64,000 nt of DNA from Sipunculus nudus (Eukaryota > Annelida > Sipuncula > Golfingiida > Sipunculidae), in contig CM049320.1 in NCBI GenBank assembly GCA_026874595.1, positions 7,319,464 through 7,383,463 of the forward strand, written 5' to 3'. Positions 23,440 to 34,790 of this stretch are shown here, piece after piece (the stretch's first letter is position 1; each line of letters begins with the position of its first letter). Below the pieces are notes generated by a model that saw nothing but the letters and a program-made list of their open reading frames with translations, did no database searches and was not told the origin of the DNA. The position numbers were made by a program, and so were the translations under genes.

Positions 23440-24050
23440 AACGAGGTTGTAAAATGAGTGATTTTGCAGCACTGAAGTTGCCGACCAAGAGCTACAAGTA
23501 TACACAGATAAGGACAAGACTTGCAATATATATGGACCAGGAGAAGTATTGCTGATTGGCTTTAATATGTAGGAAATAATGAATATTTTATGAATATATA
23601 ATTAAACCTGAGCAAGATATTGCCTGTATTCTAAATATAAGGAGCGTCAGGATTTGTCTGACATCTTAAAAAAATGTCAACAGGAAAGTGATTGAGAAAT
23701 ATTGTATAATTGTTATGCTATAAACAATTATTTTCAAAAATACCATTCCATATATACATTTTCTTGTGTTTCGTTAACTACAATATTCTGCTGAGTGATA
23801 TATTAATGCTATCGGCCTGCTTGAGCCTACCTGGATCCAAAGGTATCGCCGAATACAGCTAGTGAGTTGTAAGCTGCTACTGTCGCCTGTGTTCCTGTCC
23901 AAGCTAATGAATTTCGTATCTAACATTGAAAGCTAAGGACAGATGTTAATGACTGCGCTTGAATACCACATGCAGTTTGGAGTCAGATTTAAGAATGTAT
24001 AAAAAAAAACTCAAACTGAAATTTCTACTAAAATGACCAACCATTTACGT
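23440..24050 (+). repeat. Repeat module V, copy 2
   Basis: Matches 34920-35570 and 45480-46130 closely and 2860-3570 more distantly. It lies downstream of the minus-strand fucosyltransferase at 24237-25430. No gene seen. Confidence 0.8.
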
Positions 24051-24236
24051 TCAATGATGTGTTTCCATTAAAACTATTAATTTTTAAAGTATATGTAAAG
24101 TACATTTCGCAGCAAGCCATGTCAGGATGCTGTTCAGCATTGTATAATAATGCAGCTAAACATGGTAACATTCCAGCTTAAACCCGATACAACCTATACC
24201 CATCTGAAAGAAAGTCAACCTGAAGGAGTTTTCTTA

Positions 24237-25430
24237 TCAAAGATAATCGAGCTTTGCGTGTCCTTCATAATACACTTCTGCTGGGGTACAATCCTTTTCA
24301 TTCCAAAATTGGTCTATGTTTTCATAGACTTTATGAAAGTTTTTATGGGTGTGTAGAAATTCACATAAGTCTCAAATACCTGTTCCCTTTATTTGCACAT
24401 CATAATATTGTTTCCATTCAAAATATTGATTGTATAATGTAGTATTGGAATCAAGAAGTTTTAGGTATGCGGCTAGCCCAGACGGGGATTTAAAATCTGT
24501 AATATCGATGAATGAATGATTTGGAAGATATTTCTTGTAATCATAACCGCCCAGGACGACGGGTAACACATTCAGCTTAAGAATTCTCCAGAGTTTCTCT
24601 GATGCGTAATCTTTACCAATACCGTTCTCAAATGAAAGGTAAAATTTGTATCTGGCGTTCAGCATGGAATGGCAGAGGATTCTATCATCACAGGACAGCG
24701 TGCCACATCTTCCGTCTATATGCTTCGCAAGTTCCTCGACGTATTTCCCTCGGTGACTCCTTGTGACACAATGGCTTACAAACCATGCGACAAGTTTAGT
24801 TTTGCCTTTTGAATTATCAACCAATTTCCTTTCAGGAACATTCCCTTTTAGCTTTCTCAATGACCCGTAAGGAATATAAATATCAGAATCATGACTGTAT
24901 GTCTGTGTTAGGTTAAATATCCCATTGTACTGCGTTAACGGAATGGGGGTTCTCAAGGGGGACTCCCTGTTATAAAACACAAATAACTGGTTCGGATGAC
25001 GGAATTTTGGGATCTCCTCAACAGATGTTATATTGAACATGTTAACTATCACTGCATTGCTGCGGTTTATTTGTGAACGATCATTTGTTGTTTCACAGTC
25101 CCTGAACTTACAATTATGACGGCGGAAGGCTTCTTGTCCAAACCCGAAACCAAATGATTTGTCCTTGTAGTAAGCTGTCCAGAACAATATTTTCTTTATT
25201 CCTTTCTTACCTGTGAGCCCAGTCGTAGGGTTATTTAAAAAAATATGCTCTGAGATAGTTGATCCCTTGTCTGGCAGGTTAGTCAATGTCTTTTTGCCCC
25301 GAGACAGAACTGTAGCTTCGTATCCAATATGTCGATGTTTAGGCAGACAACAGGTCAAATTTAAATACAAAAGCCCTGCACAATACAGTATGCCAACACA
25401 TATTAGCAGTATATACATTTTAAAAACCAT
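24237..25430 (-). pseudogene. Alpha-1,3-fucosyltransferase (GT10), premature stop
   Basis: Closest relative of the intact gene at 36753-37958, with an intact start, a hydrophobic anchor (about residues 6-25) and most of the catalytic domain. At 24372-24374 a cysteine codon of the CDLCEF motif has become TGA, ending the protein at 352 residues; beyond it the frame stays open to the usual stop at 24237, so only about 48 C-terminal residues are lost. Two further changes stand out: a four-residue in-frame loss removing VDIY from the VDIYGRCG motif, and Gly for Cys in the donor-site segment (ENGIGKDYASEK). The stop and the motif deletion together favour a pseudogene. The gene has no introns. Its promoter-side flank is cut at about 25535 by the LINE. 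Confidence 0.85.
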
Positions 25431-25662
25431 CTTCCTTTATTTAAGTGGGCCTTGTCCTGTTTTTGAATATCGTGTTTCAAAAGACCTGACCTGTTGTAAA
25501 GACACAGACAGCTTTGTTGCGTAACACTTTGTAAATGGGAGTTCCGGTCTATGACTCGGGTCAGGTAGACGTGTTTTTTTTGGGAGCTCCAAAAGTGCTG
25601 CAGAGAATATTGGAAATTACGTACTGCTTGCGGACTAAAAACTCTTGAATATCACAGAAATA

Positions 25663-26487
25663 ATGCCACCAAAGAATCCCAAGCAGGGAAACAATACAAT
25701 AGAGGCCTACACACTAAGAAAACACAGCCAAGCTTCGACGGAACATAGCGAAATGAGTGCCACGGAGAGGCATGGCGAGGAAGCCTCGCATGATGGACTG
25801 GAACACAAACAATATGAAGACATAATGGGTGCTATAAAGGGACTTCAAACACAGATAAGTGAATCTCGTACCACTATTATTGAGGAAATTTCTAACAAGT
25901 TTGATAACAAAATAAAAGAAATAGAGACTAGTTTGAATAATGCACATGAAGAAATGGAGGACTTGAAAACAGAAAACAAAAGATTACACGAGTTGATACT
26001 GAATGAGGGACAAGCACGAGATAAGTTAGAGAGCAGACTAGATGAAATAAAACTGGAGATGTTGCAGATTCAGCGGTATAACAGAGAGTTTAACATCAGA
26101 GTCAGTGGTATCAGAGAAGACAGAAATGAAAATGTTCGAGAGAAACTGGTAACGTTTATACAGGAAAACAACTTGATGCCGGGGTTAAACAGACCTGAGA
26201 TTGACCAAACTATTGAATACACACACAGAACGGGAATGAAACGGGCGGACAAACCCAGACAAATAATAGCTCGGCTTTTCAGCAGGGAGGTTAGGAACCA
26301 GCTGGTTGTAAAGGGAAAGCGTAGAGGAGAAAATGGGAGGAATGTGATCCAAGAGGATTTTACCAAAGAAGATTTTGAAAGAAGAAAGCTAGCTTTGCCA
26401 CGAATGCGAGAGGAACACTCGGCGGGGCGCAAAGTCAGGTTCTTCCGAGGCCAGCTAATTGTTGAGGGACAGGTTGTTCAAATTTAA
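25663..26487 (+). CDS. L1-like LINE ORF1 protein (nucleic acid chaperone)
   Basis: Predicted 274 residues from the ATG at 25663. The upstream in-frame TTG is an unlikely start. A polar N-terminal region of about 55 residues is followed by a long heptad-like segment (about residues 60-140, rich in E, K, I and L), as in the trimerising coiled coil of L1 ORF1p. Then comes an RRM-like region with RYNREFNIRVSGI at about residues 140-155, and a basic C-terminal domain with RQIIARLFSREVRN and a final VRFFRGQLIVEGQ segment. ORF1p binds element RNA in the cytoplasm and is needed for retrotransposition in L1-type LINEs. The frame is intact, in contrast to ORF2. Host gene origin is very unlikely. Confidence 0.85.
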   Translation: MPPKNPKQGNNTIEAYTLRKHSQASTEHSEMSATERHGEEASHDGLEHKQYEDIMGAIKGLQTQISESRTTIIEEISNKFDNKIKEIETSLNNAHEEMEDLKTENKRLHELILNEGQARDKLESRLDEIKLEMLQIQRYNREFNIRVSGIREDRNENVREKLVTFIQENNLMPGLNRPEIDQTIEYTHRTGMKRADKPRQIIARLFSREVRNQLVVKGKRRGENGRNVIQEDFTKEDFERRKLALPRMREEHSAGRKVRFFRGQLIVEGQVVQI

Positions 26488-29260
26488 CTGACTGTTATTG
26501 TACTGCATACATCAAAAGACTGATGACTGTGAAAAGTGACTTTGTGAATATGATTTGATATGCTAATTTCAGGCATTGGAATACTAAAGGCTTGTTCAGG
26601 GTGAGTAGTCAAGTGTTGAAACCTGTGGTTTTCAGTCTGACACGTGGTGTCAACGTTTTTATTTAAGTGAGGTCTCAGGTGATGTTATTTTTTTTTGTTC
26701 TTTTTAATTTCTTGCATAGAAGGAATTAAAATAAAAAATTTAAATAGGTCTATTAAAAAAAGCATATATATATATATATAGTATAAGGCCATTTGGACTA
26801 AAAAGGGAATTAAAGATTATACAGTGGCGACACCAAACTAGTTATAAATGAACCAGGAGAAATTGGGACTTTGAAGATTTGTTCGCTTTTGCGAGACTAC
26901 TAGTCCCATGATGTGTAGGTCCCAAAAAAGCAGAGACTAAAGTGGGGATGAGAGACTTAATTTTATATTAACTGATTATGATGTCCAGCATCACGGATGT
27001 CAGCAAATACGTACTACCCTAGTGCAGCAGGTAATGAAGTTGTACAGAAGCTAAGGCTATAACTACAAGTATTATCATAACATGTGCAGGTTTAAAAAAA
27101 AAAAAAAAAATTGGCTGAAACCTTACTTTTTACCACTTGAACGTTTCATTCAATATTAAGTAATCCGTCGTCTTGACAAGACTTTTGTGCTTGATCTGTT
27201 GCACGGACGGCGATGGTTCCAAAGATGGACTAAGAGGACGGAATCCCAGACTTTTAAATTGGAAATCTTTTATCTGTTCTATTTTATGATGATGGAAACT
27301 ATGGACACTTTTCTGAACGGCAAAATACTTAGCTTTTCAAGCATAGATACAGATTGAAATGTATTTTTCAATTGATTGCTACAGCTAAAACTCTTAGAAT
27401 TATGCAAATGTATGAATATATAAGTTTACAACTAAGTAAATCAGTATGGGGAGTATATATAGGTTTAGGTTGATACTGTTTTGTCTTTCTCACAAAGACA
27501 CTAGCTCTCCGCATATTTCCTCAAACTGCTTGTTATACTAGCTTATAAAAGGTTGCTGAAGAATTTAATTTTGGTATATTTTTTTGGTCAATATTTAATA
27601 AGGATTGTGAGGTATTTAAGGATAGCATAGCTTCTTTAAATTGTGAGTGCCTTTTTTTTGTAGGTACATGAGTTAATTAAAACATAATATGAATTTTAAT
27701 TGATTTTATTTTCTATTTCTTTAATCCTAGCCACAAACGGTGATAAGGCTTTGGAAACAGGCATGTAAGAATCATATACAGAGACAGTAATTCTACAATA
27801 GATATTGGAAAGGTTGTTTGTTATATGGGGTATTATAGGGAGGTTTGTTGTTGAACAAAAAAAAAACCAACCTAAACAATCTACAAAAAAGAACAACTAT
27901 TTTTTTTTTTAAATTAATTAATTTACCTTTTATTTATTTATTTATTTTTTTTTGGTTATCAATTTTTTTTTATGGAAAAAATGTTTTACCAGTTGTGATT
28001 ACAATTTTTAATGCAGTATGGATAATATTATATTTTATTCAATCACCAACTGCAGCTATTCTGGGACAAAGGTTTAAAAGAAAATCTGGAATTGTTTGTT
28101 TAAAGTCCTGCATTACCACAGTCAAGGATATATATTTTACAGATAACATCCTTTCAATTTTAATCTTGTAGCCAGTTTCCTAGAATGGTGTATACAAAAT
28201 TTCTAGAGCTATATTATTAAGCAGATATACTGACCTGGTACTCTGTCCATTTGAATGCTGCATTGATGACAAGCATTTCCTGTAAAATGCATATGCACTG
28301 CAGTTAATAGAGGGGTGTAATTTATTGAAGATATGCTGAATTATTTTATCAGTCCTAATTGATAGTATAATGGCTGAATTATGGTGCATAAATAAGTAAT
28401 GTTGTATGCGGCAAACATTCCACCTATAAACCTTAAATAAATAAAGAAGTCTGACAGTTTAATCTAATGTATATTTTATAGGATTTTATGATTTCCATTC
28501 AGTGTTGTTTTATGATGGGACATCAAATGTAAGTATGCAAGCATATATTAGGGTATAGTATATGATCAGCCTACACAGGCTAGTTTGGAAATCTTGTTTG
28601 TTTTTGGTCATTTCTTAATAACAATTAGTCCATTACATACTTTTATTACCTTCTGAAAAATACTTTTAAATATGTAATCTGTATTACAACCTGTGCATAA
28701 GTATTACCAAATCTTTAGATATATTTGCATAAGTATAAATATGCACAAGTATACTGTACTCACATGTAGGCACATAATGTTATTTAGGGGTACAGATGAA
28801 GGTATGTAGGTGAGCATATCCATTTTGGCACAATCAGAAGAATTTTGTTTGAAGGGGCAGATAGTATAAAGCACATTATCGTGAACCCTAGATCGGGGGT
28901 ACATGCTTCATTATATATATGTTTTGACATGAGAATATTGATTCTTAAAGACATACATCTATATATAATAGATGAACTGATAGCATGGACACAGGTATCC
29001 AAGGTGAGATGCTACATCTTGGATATAGATAGGATCTTCATGATCCAAGTAATCTTCCTGTTGTTTATTTCTTTGACAGAACTGGAAAACAGGGAGAATA
29101 CATTTTTTTTCTTATTTTTTATGTTGACAGGGGTATATTTACAATTTAATATGTTTGTTTTAATGTTCCACATTATAAGTAGAAGTAAAGTTACTACTAT
29201 TTCATATTTAAGATATTGTGACTCTCAGATAAGATTAATAGGAAGTACAGAGACTGACTT
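26488..29260. other. AT-rich spacer between LINE ORF1 and ORF2; no gene
   Basis: About 2.8 kb of T- and A-rich sequence with a short TA repeat at 26764-26780, a 17-A run at 27091-27107 and T/A runs at 27900-27970. Reading frames of up to about 139 codons occur, but none resembles a known family. This is far longer than a normal gap between the two ORFs of an L1-type element, so it may include foreign insertions or a junction of two elements. Confidence 0.5.
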
Positions 29261-29265
29261 TTAGA

Positions 29266-31158
29266 GTAATTGGCTTGAATGATAGAGGACTTGGTAACCA
29301 ACAGAAAAGAAGATCAGTATTTAGATGGGCTAAAGTGAATAACTCTGATGTACTTTTTTTACAAGAAACACATAGCACCAAACAAAAAGAGAGCCTGTGG
29401 CAAAATGAATTGAATGGCAAAGCATATTTTAGTCATGAGAACTCATCCAGTAAAGGATGTGCAATACTTTTTAAAAGAAATTTAGAAATAGAAGATATAG
29501 AGGTACTCCACACATCAATAGATGGAAAAATATTAATATTAAAAGCTAAAATTAAACAAGTTGAGTATAAATTAATAAATATTGGAAATTATAGTGGGCT
29601 ACAAATGAATAAAGATAAGTGTGAAGGGATGTGGGTAGGAAGTAACAGAGAGAACAAAAGAAAACCCTTGGGAATTCTGTGGCCTAATAAACCTGTTAAA
29701 TTTTTAGGAATTTATATTTCATATAATAAAAAGGCAGCAGATGAATTAAACTGTTACTCTAAATTAAAGGAGGCACAGCATACACTCAATACTTTGAAAG
29801 GAAGAAATCTGACTTTGAAAGGAAAAATTCAGATTGTTAAAACTTTTATTATTTCAAAGTTCCAGTATTTTATTTCAAATGAGACTGCTCCACCTGACTT
29901 TTGTAAAAAACTTAATAAGTTAATATTTTCTTTCATTTGGAGTGGAGGAAAAGAGAGAATTAAAAGATCAAGATTAATGCAGGATTTAGAGAAAGGAGGG
30001 CTAAATGCCCCACATATTGAATCAATTATATTAACTTCAAGAATATCATGGATTAAAAGATACATTAAATCAGACAATCAAATCTGGAAAGCATTTTTTA
30101 ATTATTATCTTGAAACAGTATGTCCAAATATAGAAATTTTATTGAATAGTAATATGGATCCAAATGAAATAAACAAATTAAAAATTCCTAGTTTTTATAA
30201 AGAAATACTGAGAAGTTATGTAATCCTGCGCACAAATTACTTTGAAGTGGTCCCTGTAACACAACAAATAATATGGAATAATAAAATGTTAACATTATCT
30301 TCAGAACCTGTCTATTGGGAACGTTTTATAGATGCAGGCATCATTACAGGATCAGATTTATTTCTAAATAATTCTATTGTTCCTTTCAAACAATGGACAA
30401 ATAGAGGTATACCAGGAATAGATTTCTTGAAGTGGTATGCTCTTGTTTCCATGATAAGAAAAGAAAGTGTATGCAGGCAGGTTAACTCAGGAAATCCTCT
30501 AGACTTTTATATTTACATAGATAAATTTGTACAGGTAATAGAGATCTCCAATAAGATAATATATTCTACTTTTAAAAACATGTTGTTAGAAAAAGGGCCC
30601 TATGTTCCAAAAGTGCATATATATTGTCCAGACTGTGATATTAATTTAGAAAGAATATATTCACTTCCTGTAAAAATTTGTATGGATGTCAGATCACAGG
30701 TATTTCAATATAAATTCCTGAACAATTGTTTGGTCAATAATTATTGGTTATGGAAATGGAAAATTAAAGATTCCAACCTATGTACATTTTGTGATAAGGA
30801 ACCAGAGACTTTATTACATTTATTTTGGGAATGTGATAAAGTAGCTGATCTCTGGTCAGGGTAAGAAGTATGGGGTCGGAAACAGAAGATAATATTTGAT
30901 AAATGTTTATCAGTAATATTGTTTGGTGATTTTGATGCTTCAGTGAGTAGTAATTTAATAATTTTGCTGGCTAAACAATTCATAAACATCTGCAGAAATA
31001 ACAAAGAATATCCAACTTTACAGAAGTTACAATTTTTTATTTGGAGATATGTAAAAGTTGAATATATTATTGCACAAAGAAATAATAAAGTAGATAATTT
31101 TAGAAATAAATGGCAACCATACATTCAAGACAGAAATTTATTAGAATATATACTATAG
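29266..31158 (+). pseudogene. L1-like LINE ORF2, in-frame deletion of the RT core
   Basis: The frame begins like an apurinic-type endonuclease: VIGLNDRGL at the start, LFLQETHS about 40 residues later, then a KGCAILF strand. After about 105 residues it jumps to SGLQMNKDKCEGMWVGS, a segment that normally follows the RT active site. The rest of the endonuclease and the RT fingers and palm with the YADD motif are therefore gone, yet the reading frame crosses the junction (about 29590) cleanly. The thumb and C-terminal part follow, ending in the zinc-knuckle-like C-x2-C ... H-x4-C array (LCTFCDKE ... LHLFWEC). One TAA at 30862-30864 interrupts it; downstream the same frame is open to 31158. It cannot be a working reverse transcriptase. 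Confidence 0.85.
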
Positions 31159-31598
31159 TAGGACGTGCATGCATATACGAACATTTATATGTAGTATGTT
31201 TGTATGAAGATGTATGTATGTATATATATATATAGAGTGTGATATATCTATATATATGTATATTGGTATATATATGTATATGCGAGTAGAGTTATACTTT
31301 TATGAACACTTTGAGGATGTTGGTTAAAGCAATTTATTCTGGAAGTTGGCATAATATGTATTTTAGGGCAGGTCATGTTTAGGAGTCACACATGAGCAAT
31401 CCATTATTTGTATTTATTTAGTGGAATTGGTTTATCTATTACAAGGGTGGGATGGGGGTTAAAATGACTAATTTGAAGGTCAACAGAATGTAATGGAGTT
31501 GTATTGCATAAGGTACTTTGTTTTCCAATGAGCGTTTGTATATTTTCTGTAATGTACCATTGCAGTATGAACATATATTATTGATTAAAAAAAAAAAA
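31159..31598 (+). other. LINE 3' region with poly(A) end
   Basis: Contains TGTA and TA repeats (31205-31280), then unremarkable AT-rich DNA, and ends in 12 A residues at 31587-31598 that abut fucosyltransferase sequence. The position of the A-tract exactly at the border is the best evidence for the LINE's 3' end. Confidence 0.6.
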
Positions 31599-31955
31599 TC
31601 TATAAATGAACGATAGGGGAGATTTTTCATAAACTCCAAGGACCACGGGCACTATGTTCAGATTTAGAATTTCCCACAACTGTTCAGTGGCATATACCTT
31701 TCTCAAACGAAAGGTGAAATTTGTATTTTGCATTCAGCAGAGAACAGCATCGGGTTTCATTTTTACAGCATACTTGCCACATTTTCCGTATATATCCACC
31801 TGTACATGTTTGGTCAGCTCCGCGGCGTATTCCTCAAGATGGCTACTTGTAACACTGTTATCGTACCAGGCGACAAGATGTGTCTTCCCCCTTGAATAAT
31901 CAATCAAGCTTTGTTCAGTAACACCATGTAATAACACCAGGACACCATGTTAGCG
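31599..31955 (-). pseudogene. Alpha-1,3-fucosyltransferase fragment (middle part)
   Basis: Minus-strand match to the diverged fucosyltransferase fragment at 22985-23330, nearly identical to it. It covers the SLIDYSRGKTHLVAW, HLEEYAAELTKH and VDIYGKCG segments and the start of the donor-site region, with a frameshift and stop after about 31740. It is cut on one side by the LINE poly(A) and ends on the other near the sequence ggacaccatgttagcgga, which also ends the fragment at 23398. Confidence 0.85.
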
Positions 31956-32307
31956 GAGCAATTTATATTTTTTTTCTATGATTTGAAAATGGAGCATCCA
32001 CTGAACTATTCCACAAGGGTATTGTGTGCTCTGCTGTGAAAAAAAAAATGAACATGAGACGAGTCATTAGATCACCCATTATGTGCTTTACCATGCTAAA
32101 TGCAATAATTTAGTCAGAGTAATTAATAGACCGAGAGCTGAAGCATACAGTATATCAAATTTATTAGGCCGCTTGTGGATGCAAAGAGCCAAACATATCG
32201 CCTTATTTAGCCGGTAGGTTTAATGCTGCTTTTATCGCCTAACCATTACATAACATAAAGCCAGCCGATTTCCATGATAAGCGGCAGAATTATCAGCTCC
32301 TAACTCA

Positions 32308-32358
32308 TACAATTATAACGGCGGAAGGCTTCTTGTCCAAACCCGAAATCAAATATTT
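32308..32358 (-). pseudogene. Alpha-1,3-fucosyltransferase micro-fragment
   Basis: About 50 bases on the minus strand encode FGFGQEAFRRYNC, matching FGFGFGQEAFRRNNC near residue 95 of the intact genes. On both sides the fucosyltransferase similarity stops, and to the right the sequence continues with the repeated upstream flank of the family. It is an isolated exonic relic in an otherwise rearranged unit. Confidence 0.75.
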
Positions 32359-32369
32359 TGTAAATTTTA

Positions 32370-33230
32370 GAAAACGTCTTGATAGTGTAAGAAAACCAAT
32401 ATTTAACATTGTATCTATTGTTACAGCCCTTCTTTTGTTAGGTTGTAATAGTCTGTGTGCAACTGCAAATTACTCATATCAGTAATATTCTATTAGAGAT
32501 ACAAACATGTTTGGTTTAGGCTGCCCATATGTTTTAAATCATAGCTGTGTAAAATATTCTGCTAAAGATTATAATTATTGAGATGATGAAGTCGATTTCA
32601 CTCTCAAAATGCTCTTTGTCCGTTTATTCACATGGTTATATTTTGTACAAAGAAGTTTTCAGAGCCACTGATTTAGCTGCCTTAAATATTCATGGTTTAC
32701 TATTTTTACAGAGGATGTGTAAAAATATAAACATGTTTCTGCTGTATGGGTAATTTACAATCTAAGAAGTAGACACACCTCAATAAGCTGTAACATAATG
32801 AAACATCTGGTTGAGAAGTATGCATCTCAGGTCGTCAAATACTTCTTACTTCTCTGAATTGCAGGTAGCCTTTGTGATTGTACTTATTTAATATTAACTT
32901 TTACCGGACAAAGTTATAACGTTGAGGACAATCTTGCTCTTTTAGTATTCGTAATTAATATATATGATTACTGATCCAGTTTACAGTGATGGGTAGATTG
33001 AGATTACTGAATTTCCTTAAAATTGTTTCACCATACAACAATTTAAGAGCTCCATGTTAATATGCTTCTACATTCCAACAAATTTTTCCTGCATATCTGA
33101 AACCCTACCTGTGTTCCCTAATTATAAGGCAAGGTGTGGCTATGGCCATTTGGAAGCCGGGTAATACACTGATAGCTAGGCCGATAGCATAAACAGTATC
33201 TTAATAGTAGTAGGCCTATGACATACATAT
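32370..33230. repeat. Fucosyltransferase upstream flank (module P), diverged copy
   Basis: Parallels 38250-38335 and then 39015-39760, that is, the promoter-side flank of the gene at 36753-37958 with the LTR missing. It gives an empty-site view for that LTR at about 32440-32500. No gene seen. Confidence 0.75.
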
Positions 33231-33429
33231 ATATATATTCTAATTGATGAAGCTCATACGAGACGTTTGTCCCAAATTTCCTCCGTGGCCAAGCCTCTGA
33301 TATGCACGTTCCTGGGGAATTGCTCTTTCGGGGATTATGGAATTGTGTCCTAAGTGGGCCAGTTCCCTTATTTCCTCCTTAATCCTGAGATATTTCACTT
33401 GAATATTCAAGGGACGATTCAATCTACAA

Positions 33430-34790
33430 CAGATCATTCAATATATTTGTAGAACACTGTTAACCACTAGGGCTAGAGTAATACACCAAAGCTCCCATAC
33501 CATTACTAAAAACTCCCCTTAAGTTTTTTGAAAGACTTAACAAAATTCCAATATACTTGCACGTGTATCTCTTTTTCACAATTTGGTCTCTCTACAGGAA
33601 CCTGATCAGTCTGGAATAATTTGGATACAAGTCTTTTACCGGTCATAGATTAAATAATGACCAATACGGTCAATTGTTGCTTTGATATAGCTTAACACAA
33701 ATGAAACCAAATTTTGCAATAGCATCTTGCATAATGGCTAGAGCCAACCAAGGCTCGGGTTATGGACTCCCAAAGATGTTGTTCCATGTCGACACACATG
33801 CAGAAAAACCGGCACATCCAACCACAAACACGAGTATTAATCTCTGTGTATAATGGAGAATACTTGTACCTGCGTAGACCGAAAAGATAGGACAGATATT
33901 CACTATTTAGGTAATTCCAGTTCTCGACTTGAAGTAATGGGAACGTTGCCAATTGTGTCCTGAGGGGCCATTTTCCAAATTGTTTTATTTTTGCGAAAGA
34001 TATATCACAGCGCCACAGTCAATTATCAATCCGTTCCCCTATGTGTAGGTGTAGACCATTACCAGCAGAAGATCGAGAAATAGCTACTTATCACATTGTC
34101 AATAGATGCCAGTTGACCGATTATAATTTTATTGCATTTCAGTAAAGTGTCTGATACTTGTACAGCATTCAACTCCTCCTCTCTTGTGTAAGACTACACT
34201 GATTTAACGTTTATATCTAGGTTAAAAGTCATTGCTCTTTGGATAATTTAGACTCTTCCGCCTGTCTACAACCTCACCTTTATGCTATGTCTTCCAATTA
34301 GGATTAAACAAGACTAAAAAGAGGACTGGAAACCAGTCAATGAAAATAAATTTGACCTGTATGATTTTATAAAGTTAGGCTTGGTGGTGTACCGGTCATA
34401 CGATCGCGCGGTTTAATTGTTAATGAATGCTATTTTATTTGAGTAAAAAAAAAGCCTGCACCATGAACACCGCCTACACCCATTATCTTGATGTGCCTTT
34501 AAAGGGCCATGTTCCTGGTAAAGGTTTCGAGTACCTGTTAAACAGTACCTGTTAAAAAAGTAGCTTTTAGTCATTGATACACAGGCAATCTTTCTGTGGA
34601 AGGCTTTGTTTGGTTGTTATTTTCTTGGTGGTAAAAAATGAATGTTTATTGAAGCGTTGCACGCATGAGTAAACATTATTATGCATTTTGTTTTGTTGTC
34701 GAAGTTTGTGATCAGCCAGATTCAAAGATCATTCAAGCTGGTCGTCAAGTAAGTTTACAACGTTGATGTTAATGTAACAACTAATGATGA
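33430..34790 (+). repeat. Repeat module U, diverged copy
   Basis: Same orientation as 565-1860 and 42085-43400 but with many more differences and indels, so it is an older copy. It is followed, as in the others, by module V. No gene seen. Confidence 0.75.

Larger units (their letters stand above)
25535..31598 (+). mobile_element. L1-like LINE retrotransposon with internally deleted ORF2
   Basis: The fucosyltransferase upstream flank stops at about 25534 and fucosyltransferase sequence resumes at about 31598 immediately after a 12-A tract, so the 6.1 kb between is a candidate single insertion ending in poly(A). It contains a short leader, an L1-type ORF1 (25663-26487), a long AT-rich spacer (26488-29260), an ORF2 lacking the reverse-transcriptase core (about 29266-31158) and a 3' region with TA/TGTA repeats. 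No clear target-site duplication was found. A 17-A run at 27091-27107 could mean that two elements are joined here; this cannot be settled by eye. Confidence 0.7.
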
